Source of the DNA: an uncultured Clostridia bacterium
Lineage (GTDB): Bacteria; Bacillota; Clostridia; TANB77; CAG-508
DNA length: 9,964 bases
Reading direction: 5' to 3'
Assembly (NCBI GenBank): GCA_944393755.1
Contig: CALYBF010000050.1
Coordinates: 1 to 9,964 of the forward strand
Position 1 is the first letter of the stretch. Each line of letters starts with the position of its first letter. The notes under the pieces were generated by a model. That model saw nothing but the letters and a program-made list of their open reading frames with translations. It was not told the origin of the DNA and ran no database searches. A program made the translations under genes and the position numbers. Below are positions 5,521 to 9,964 of this stretch, piece after piece.

Positions 5521-8121
5521 ATGCCAGATAGTAGTAATAAAAGAAGTAGAAATAGTAGTCAAAATAGAAAAAGAACATCAAGTATGAAAAAAAGACCACA
5601 ACCAAGAAAGAGACAAGATTTAGAACAATCAAATAGTAAAGTAAGAAAAAAGAAAAACGGGAAAAAGAAAATGAACCCAAAATTAAAAATGGCTCTTAAA
5701 ATTGCAATTATAATATTCTTACTATTGTGTGTAATAGGAGCAGGAATAGTTGCAGGAATATTCTTTGGTTTATTTGGGGATGAGTTTGAAATAACTAAAG
5801 AAGAGTTAAAAATTGGTGCGTCAAATTCTGTTGTAGTTGATGCAAATGGAGCAGTAATTGCAAATCTTAGTGGAGATGAAAAGAGAAAAATAATTGCTTA
5901 TGATGATATGTCTAAATATCTACCAAAAGCATATGTAGCAATAGAAGATGAAAGATTTTATAAACATCACGGAGTAGATTGGAAAAGAACAGCAGGAGCA
6001 ATCTTTAATACTATATTTAAAGGAAGTTCAAGCTATGGTGGTAGTACAATTACTCAACAACTTGTTAAAAACTTAACTAAAGATGATGAATCAAGTGGTT
6101 TTGCAGGTATATATAGAAAAATAAGAGAGTGGGCAAAAGCATATCAAGTAGAAAGAATGATATCAAAACAACAAATATTAGAATTGTACCTAAATATATT
6201 ATATGTAGGTGGAGAAGGAAACCTTCACGGAGTTGAACTTGGAGCTGAATACTATTTTAATAAATCAGCAAAAGATTTGAGTTTAGCAGAGTGTGCATAT
6301 ATGGCTGGTATAAATAGCTCACCATCTTCATATAACCCATTTAACGAAGAAGTAGATAACACTGAGAAAATTAAAAATAAAACAAAAACAGTTTTAAACA
6401 AAATGTTAGAGTTAGAATTTATTAGTCAAGATGAATATAATACAGCTGTGGCAGAAGTTGATAATGGTTTAGCTTTTTCAAAAGGAAATGTATCTTCATC
6501 ATCAAATTATTCATACCATACAGATGCAGTATTAGACCAAGTAATTAACCAAGTAATGGAAGAAAAAGATGTTTCAAGGCAAATAGCAGAAAACTATGTA
6601 TATAGTAGTGGACTTACAATATATTCAACAGTGGATAATAATATACAAACAAGACTAGAAGAAGAATACAAAAAAGAAAAATATATTAAAAATGGTAGAG
6701 AAAAAGATAAAGATGGAAATTTACTTAATGATCATACACAATCTGGTATGGCAATTGTAGATTATAAAACAGGAAATGTAGTTGCTGTAGCAGGTGGTTT
6801 AGGTGAAAAAGAGGGTGCTGGATGGAATAGAGCAACACAGATGAAAAAACAAACAGGTTCATCAATAAAAATGATAGCAGATGTAGCGCCAGCTTTAGAA
6901 GAAGGTGTTATTACACCATCAACTAGATATATAGATGAAAAGACTGATTTTGGAAATAATTATATTCCTAAAAATGAGGATAAATATGACAATAAGGATA
7001 TGGATATAAGGTATTTTATAAAAAGGTCTAAAAATATACCAGCAGTTAAGATAATGAAAGAATTAACACCTAAAAAATCTATAGAATATTTAAAGAAAAT
7101 GGGGCTACAATCTTTAGATGAAAAAGAAGATCAAGTATTAGCATTAGGAATAGGTGGTATGACACACGGAGCAAGCCCTCTGGAAATGGCATCTGCATAT
7201 GGCACAATTGCAAATGATGGTGTTTATATAGAGCCAACTTTCTATACAAAAGTTGTAGATTCAAATGGAAACATAGTATTAGAGCCAAATCAAGAAGAAA
7301 CAAGAGTATTTTCAGAACAAACAGCATATCTAGCAAAACAAATAGGTATGGAACCAGTTAAAAGTGGTGGTACTGCAACATATTGTGCAATATCAGGTAT
7401 GGATGTAGTTGCTAAAACTGGAACAACAGATAATAATAATGATAGATGGCTTTGTGGTTTTACATCATATTATGCAGCTGCAACATGGTTTGGTTATGAT
7501 AATAATGAAGAAGTAAGATGGTCAGGAAACAACCCAGCAGGTCAAATATGGGATGCGGTAATGACAGATATTCATAAAGATTTGGAAGGAGCAAGATTTG
7601 AAAGACCATCTGGAATAGTAGAAAAAACAGTGTGTAGAACATCAGGATGTTTAGCATCAGACGGATGTAGAGATACATATACAGAAATATTTGATGAAAA
7701 ACACTTACCAGAAAGTTGCCAAGGACATGGAACACAAACTGTATGTAGTGAGTCAAATAAACTTGCAACTGAATATTGTTCACAATATTGTGAAGTTAAA
7801 ACAGAAACATATGGAGCAGTATTACCAAAAGAGCAATTAAAACTTTGGACACCTGTGGGTAGAAAAGTAAATGATGATTATGGAAGAATATATGAAACTT
7901 GTGATATTCATACAAAACCAAAAGAAGAACCAAAGCCAGAAGAACCAACAGGAAATACGATAACAAGACCAATTGAAACACCAGATGAAGAAGAACCAGA
8001 TGAACCAGAAGAGCCATCAACAGGTGGAAATACAACAGGTGGAGAAACAACACCACCAGAAGAACCAGATACTCCAGAAACACCAACTACTCCAGAAACA
8101 AGAGATAAAAAGAAAGATTAA
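5521..8121 (+). CDS. Class A penicillin-binding protein 1A (peptidoglycan glycosyltransferase/transpeptidase)
   Basis: This bifunctional enzyme polymerises lipid II into glycan strands and cross-links the peptides outside the membrane. The 866-residue product has a very basic cytoplasmic N-terminus (1-57), one membrane anchor at about 58-83, and a GT51 domain with EDERFYKHHG (catalytic Glu142) and GGSTITQQLVKNLTK (173-187). The transpeptidase domain has all three motifs: SSIK (nucleophile Ser447, Lys450), SKN (503-505) and KTGT (632-635). After about residue 700 come eight cysteines (705, 710, 716, 733, 742, 753, 757, 794) and then a tail of about 65 residues rich in Pro, Glu and Thr ending in DKKKD. 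The ATG is set by AAGGAGGT at 5508-5515. The gene resembles ponA/pbpA of Bacillota; I leave the symbol open because paralogues are common. Confidence 0.96.
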   Translation: MPDSSNKRSRNSSQNRKRTSSMKKRPQPRKRQDLEQSNSKVRKKKNGKKKMNPKLKMALKIAIIIFLLLCVIGAGIVAGIFFGLFGDEFEITKEELKIGASNSVVVDANGAVIANLSGDEKRKIIAYDDMSKYLPKAYVAIEDERFYKHHGVDWKRTAGAIFNTIFKGSSSYGGSTITQQLVKNLTKDDESSGFAGIYRKIREWAKAYQVERMISKQQILELYLNILYVGGEGNLHGVELGAEYYFNKSAKDLSLAECAYMAGINSSPSSYNPFNEEVDNTEKIKNKTKTVLNKMLELEFISQDEYNTAVAEVDNGLAFSKGNVSSSSNYSYHTDAVLDQVINQVMEEKDVSRQIAENYVYSSGLTIYSTVDNNIQTRLEEEYKKEKYIKNGREKDKDGNLLNDHTQSGMAIVDYKTGNVVAVAGGLGEKEGAGWNRATQMKKQTGSSIKMIADVAPALEEGVITPSTRYIDEKTDFGNNYIPKNEDKYDNKDMDIRYFIKRSKNIPAVKIMKELTPKKSIEYLKKMGLQSLDEKEDQVLALGIGGMTHGASPLEMASAYGTIANDGVYIEPTFYTKVVDSNGNIVLEPNQEETRVFSEQTAYLAKQIGMEPVKSGGTATYCAISGMDVVAKTGTTDNNNDRWLCGFTSYYAAATWFGYDNNEEVRWSGNNPAGQIWDAVMTDIHKDLEGARFERPSGIVEKTVCRTSGCLASDGCRDTYTEIFDEKHLPESCQGHGTQTVCSESNKLATEYCSQYCEVKTETYGAVLPKEQLKLWTPVGRKVNDDYGRIYETCDIHTKPKEEPKPEEPTGNTITRPIETPDEEEPDEPEEPSTGGNTTGGETTPPEEPDTPETPTTPETRDKKKD

Positions 8122-8145
8122 AAATAAAGAATAAAAATAAATTAT

Positions 8146-8181
8146 GTTATAAAATACCAAGTAAGCTTGGTATTTTATAAC
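8146..8181. other. Perfect 16-bp hairpin in the cysS leader
   Basis: The sequence GTTATAAAATACCAAG (8146-8161), a TAAG tetraloop (8162-8165) and the exact complement CTTGGTATTTTATAAC (8166-8181) form a flawless stem. The hairpin ends three bases before the purine-rich ribosome binding region of cysS (AAAGGA, 8185-8190). There is no T-run after it, so it is not a standard terminator of the PBP gene. It could be a regulatory or mRNA-stabilising leader element, a weak terminator with Ts in its own arm, or a protein-binding palindrome. There is no room for a T-box between it and the gene. Confidence 0.7.
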
Positions 8182-8196
8182 AAGAAAGGAAATGCT

Positions 8197-9588
8197 ATGG
8201 ATATATATTTTTATAATACATTAACAAGAAAAAAAGAACTTTTTAAACCAATTAATGAAAAAGAAGTTAGAATATATTCATGCGGACCAACTGTATATAA
8301 AGATGCTACAATCGGAAATATGAGAACAAGTATATTTCAAGATGTACTAAGAAGAGTTTTACGTTATAATGGTTATAAATTAAAACATGCAATGAACATT
8401 ACTGATGTTGGGCATCTAGTATCAGACGGAGATGAAGGTGAAGACAAAATGGTAAAATCAGCAAGAGAGGAACATAAATCTCCAGAAGAAATCGCCAAGT
8501 ATTATACTAAATTATTTTTTGATGATTTAAAAGCATTAAATATAGAAACTCCAGAAATTATATGCAAAGCAACAGACCATATAAAAGAAATGTTAGAATA
8601 TGTTAAAGTTTTAGTGGAAAAAGGATATGCATATGAAACATCTACTGCAATATATTTTGATATATCTAAATTAGATAAATATCCTGTTTTATCAAACTTA
8701 AATGTAGAAGAACAAAAAGCAGGGGCAAGAGTTGAAGTAGATAAAGAAAAGAAAAATCCATATGATTTTGCACTTTGGATAAAAGCTCCTGAAAATCATT
8801 TGATGAAATGGGATAGCCCTTGGGGACCAAGTTACCCAGGCTGGCATATTGAGTGTTCTGCAATGGGGCAAAAATATTTAGGAGAACAATTTGATATTCA
8901 CACAGGTGGTATAGATTTAATACCAACACACCACGAAAATGAAATAGCACAAAGTAAAGGTTATTGTGGAAAAATACCAGCGAGGGTTTGGATGCATGGG
9001 GAATATCTTTTAATAGATGGCGGAAAAATGTCAAAAAGTTTAGGAAATGTTTATTTATTAAAAGATATAATAAATAAAGGTTTTAACCCATTAACATATA
9101 AATTATTTACATATTCATCACATTATAGAAATAAACTTAATTTTACTTGGGAAGGTATCGAATCTTCAGAGAAAGCTTTAGAAAGATTAAAAAATGGTTA
9201 TAAATTACACTTAAATGGAACAGATGATGTAGAAGATGACATTATAAATGATTATGAAGAAAAATTCCATAAAGCAATAAATGATGACCTTAATATGCCA
9301 CTTGCTATGAGTATTGTTTGGGAAGTTGTTCGTTACCAGAAAAAATCTTCTAAACTTGCAAAACTTTTATTAAAATTTGATGGAGTTTTAGGGTTAAAAA
9401 TAGATGAAGATGATAATAATATAAAAGATTTAGAAGTACCAGAAGAAATTTTGAAGCTTGTAGAAGAAAGAAAGGTAGCAAGAGAAAATAAAAATTGGGA
9501 AGAATCAGATAGACTAAGAGATGTGATAAACGAGAAAGGTTATATTATAAAAGATACAAAAAACGGTATGGAAATAAGTAAGAAATAG
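8197..9588 (+). CDS. cysS: Cysteinyl-tRNA synthetase
   Basis: Class I synthetase charging tRNA-Cys with cysteine. The product is 463 residues, the usual bacterial length. Zinc ligands expected from the E. coli enzyme are all present: Cys29 (in YSCGPTVYKDA), Cys220 (in WHIECSAMG), His245 and Glu249 (in THHENE). The KMSKS loop is intact at 277-281 (GGKMSKSLGN). The HIGH motif is replaced by TIGN (38-41); HIGN occurs in some CysRS, but loss of the first histidine is unusual. The C-terminal part contains the helical DALR-type region and ends with the conserved LxxxReEKnWeeSDrlRD-like segment. I chose ATG 8197 over upstream TTG 8167 because AAAGGA (8185-8190) is correctly spaced and the upstream codons lie in the hairpin arm. 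Confidence 0.97.
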   Translation: MDIYFYNTLTRKKELFKPINEKEVRIYSCGPTVYKDATIGNMRTSIFQDVLRRVLRYNGYKLKHAMNITDVGHLVSDGDEGEDKMVKSAREEHKSPEEIAKYYTKLFFDDLKALNIETPEIICKATDHIKEMLEYVKVLVEKGYAYETSTAIYFDISKLDKYPVLSNLNVEEQKAGARVEVDKEKKNPYDFALWIKAPENHLMKWDSPWGPSYPGWHIECSAMGQKYLGEQFDIHTGGIDLIPTHHENEIAQSKGYCGKIPARVWMHGEYLLIDGGKMSKSLGNVYLLKDIINKGFNPLTYKLFTYSSHYRNKLNFTWEGIESSEKALERLKNGYKLHLNGTDDVEDDIINDYEEKFHKAINDDLNMPLAMSIVWEVVRYQKKSSKLAKLLLKFDGVLGLKIDEDDNNIKDLEVPEEILKLVEERKVARENKNWEESDRLRDVINEKGYIIKDTKNGMEISKK

Positions 9589-9628
9589 GAATTAAAAGGG
9601 AGAAATTCTTTTTTCTTCCAATATGGAG

Positions 9629-9662
9629 AAAACTAGGAAATTTAAAATAAATTCCTAGTTTT
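9629..9662. terminator. Bidirectional terminator between cysS and the Rpn-family gene
   Basis: AAAACTAGGAA (9629-9639) and TTCCTAGTTTT (9652-9662) form an 11-bp stem, extendable by three AT pairs past a one-base bulge. A-runs on the left arm and T-runs on the right make it work in both directions. It lies 40 bp after the cysS stop and 5 bp after the stop of the convergent minus-strand gene, so it likely closes both transcripts. Confidence 0.75.
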
Positions 9663-9667
9663 ATAAA

Positions 9668-9964
9668 TTATAATTTTTCTATTTCATCTATAGATAACCC
9701 TGTTATTTTTGATATATAATCTAAGGACATATTATCTTGCTTTAATTTTTTAGCTATTTCTTTTTTTTCGTTTATTTCACCTTGTTTAAGTCCTTCATTA
9801 TATCCATCAGTTTTAGTGGTATTCATTTCTAGTATGTATTTTTCTTTCCAATCAGCTATTCTTTGCATTATAGGGTCATTACTTATTTCTTCTAGCTTTT
9901 CTTTAGCTTTCTTTACTCCTTCGTTGTTCTTCATAATTTTTACCACCTCTTTCGATTCTGGGTT
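9668..9964 (-). CDS. Rpn-family PD-(D/E)XK nuclease/putative transposase, C-terminal part (runs off the right edge)
   Basis: The frame is open to the window edge, so this is the last 98 codons of a longer gene; GTG 9946 is only an internal codon (the frame upstream reads NPESKE). The end of the protein has the layout typical of Rpn-type recombination-promoting nucleases: a helix with NDPIMQRIADWKEKY, a central GYNEGLKQGEINEKKEIAK linker, and a final ISKITGLSIDEIEKL helix-turn-helix-like segment. The nuclease domain itself would lie outside the window, so activity cannot be judged. Such genes occur in many copies in clostridial genomes and were first linked to horizontal gene transfer. It is convergent with cysS and shares its terminator. 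Family assignment rests on the C-terminal pattern only. Confidence 0.75.
   Translation of the reverse strand, partial: NPESKEVVKIMKNNEGVKKAKEKLEEISNDPIMQRIADWKEKYILEMNTTKTDGYNEGLKQGEINEKKEIAKKLKQDNMSLDYISKITGLSIDEIEKL

Noticed and set aside
7079..8086. Leucine-rich minus-strand open frames antisense to the PBP1A gene
   Set aside because: Repetitive Leu/His products are complements of the real gene's biased codons; no start signals or family motifs.
8167..8196. Upstream TTG start adding ten residues to CysRS
   Set aside because: The extra codons lie in the arm of the 16-bp hairpin and there is no ribosome binding site before TTG 8167, while ATG 8197 has AAAGGA at the right distance.
8666..9034. 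122-codon minus-strand frame inside cysS
   Set aside because: Fully contained in a well-supported gene on the other strand and showing no domain or ribosome binding site.
9589..9614. Hairpin GAATT/AATTC plus T6 right after cysS as a terminator
   Set aside because: Only five AT-rich base pairs with a 10-base loop; the 11-bp stem at 9629-9662 is a better candidate.

Overview
The window is AT-rich, with A/T-ending codons, AGA as the main arginine codon and strong AGGAGG-type ribosome binding sites. Gene content and order fit a low-GC member of the Bacillota, most likely a Clostridia-type anaerobe; this is inferred from family resemblance only. All genes end in TAA or TAG, and every conserved tryptophan I checked is TGG, so the standard bacterial code applies.

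Positions 1-3719 hold the end of the conserved translation/RNA operon in its usual order: infB (3' part only), rbfA, a DHH/DHHA1 phosphoesterase of the NrnA type, and truB. Two things are odd. A palindromic repeat-like segment begins at the last base of the infB stop codon and fills most of the infB-rbfA gap. The nrnA reading frame is broken by one extra C exactly inside its first catalytic motif. A strong hairpin terminator follows truB, where ribF would often come next.

Positions 3786-4485 hold a hicAB toxin-antitoxin locus on the minus strand. The antitoxin gene hicB is intact. The toxin gene hicA is recognisable over its full 58 codons but has an in-frame TGA at codon 27. Its promoter is textbook (TTGACA, 17 bp, TATAGT), with a perfect 6+6 palindrome in the spacer that is a good candidate operator for HicB.

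Positions 4567-8121 hold a protein of unknown function with a possible Rossmann-like central region, a hairpin terminator, and a class A penicillin-binding protein (PBP1A type) with all glycosyltransferase and transpeptidase motifs plus a cysteine-containing C-terminal region and an acidic Pro/Glu/Thr tail.

Positions 8146-9964 hold a perfect 16-bp stem hairpin just upstream of the cysS ribosome binding site, then cysS (cysteinyl-tRNA synthetase with an unusual TIGN version of HIGH). A shared terminator separates cysS from the convergent 3' end of an Rpn-family (PD-(D/E)XK nuclease/transposase) gene that runs off the right edge.

Overall this is a mostly housekeeping region carrying a decayed toxin-antitoxin insert. 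I see no clear new multi-gene system. The best points for a second look are the two gene disruptions, the hicAB operator, the cysS leader hairpin, the infB-rbfA repeat and the unknown protein at 4567-5418.
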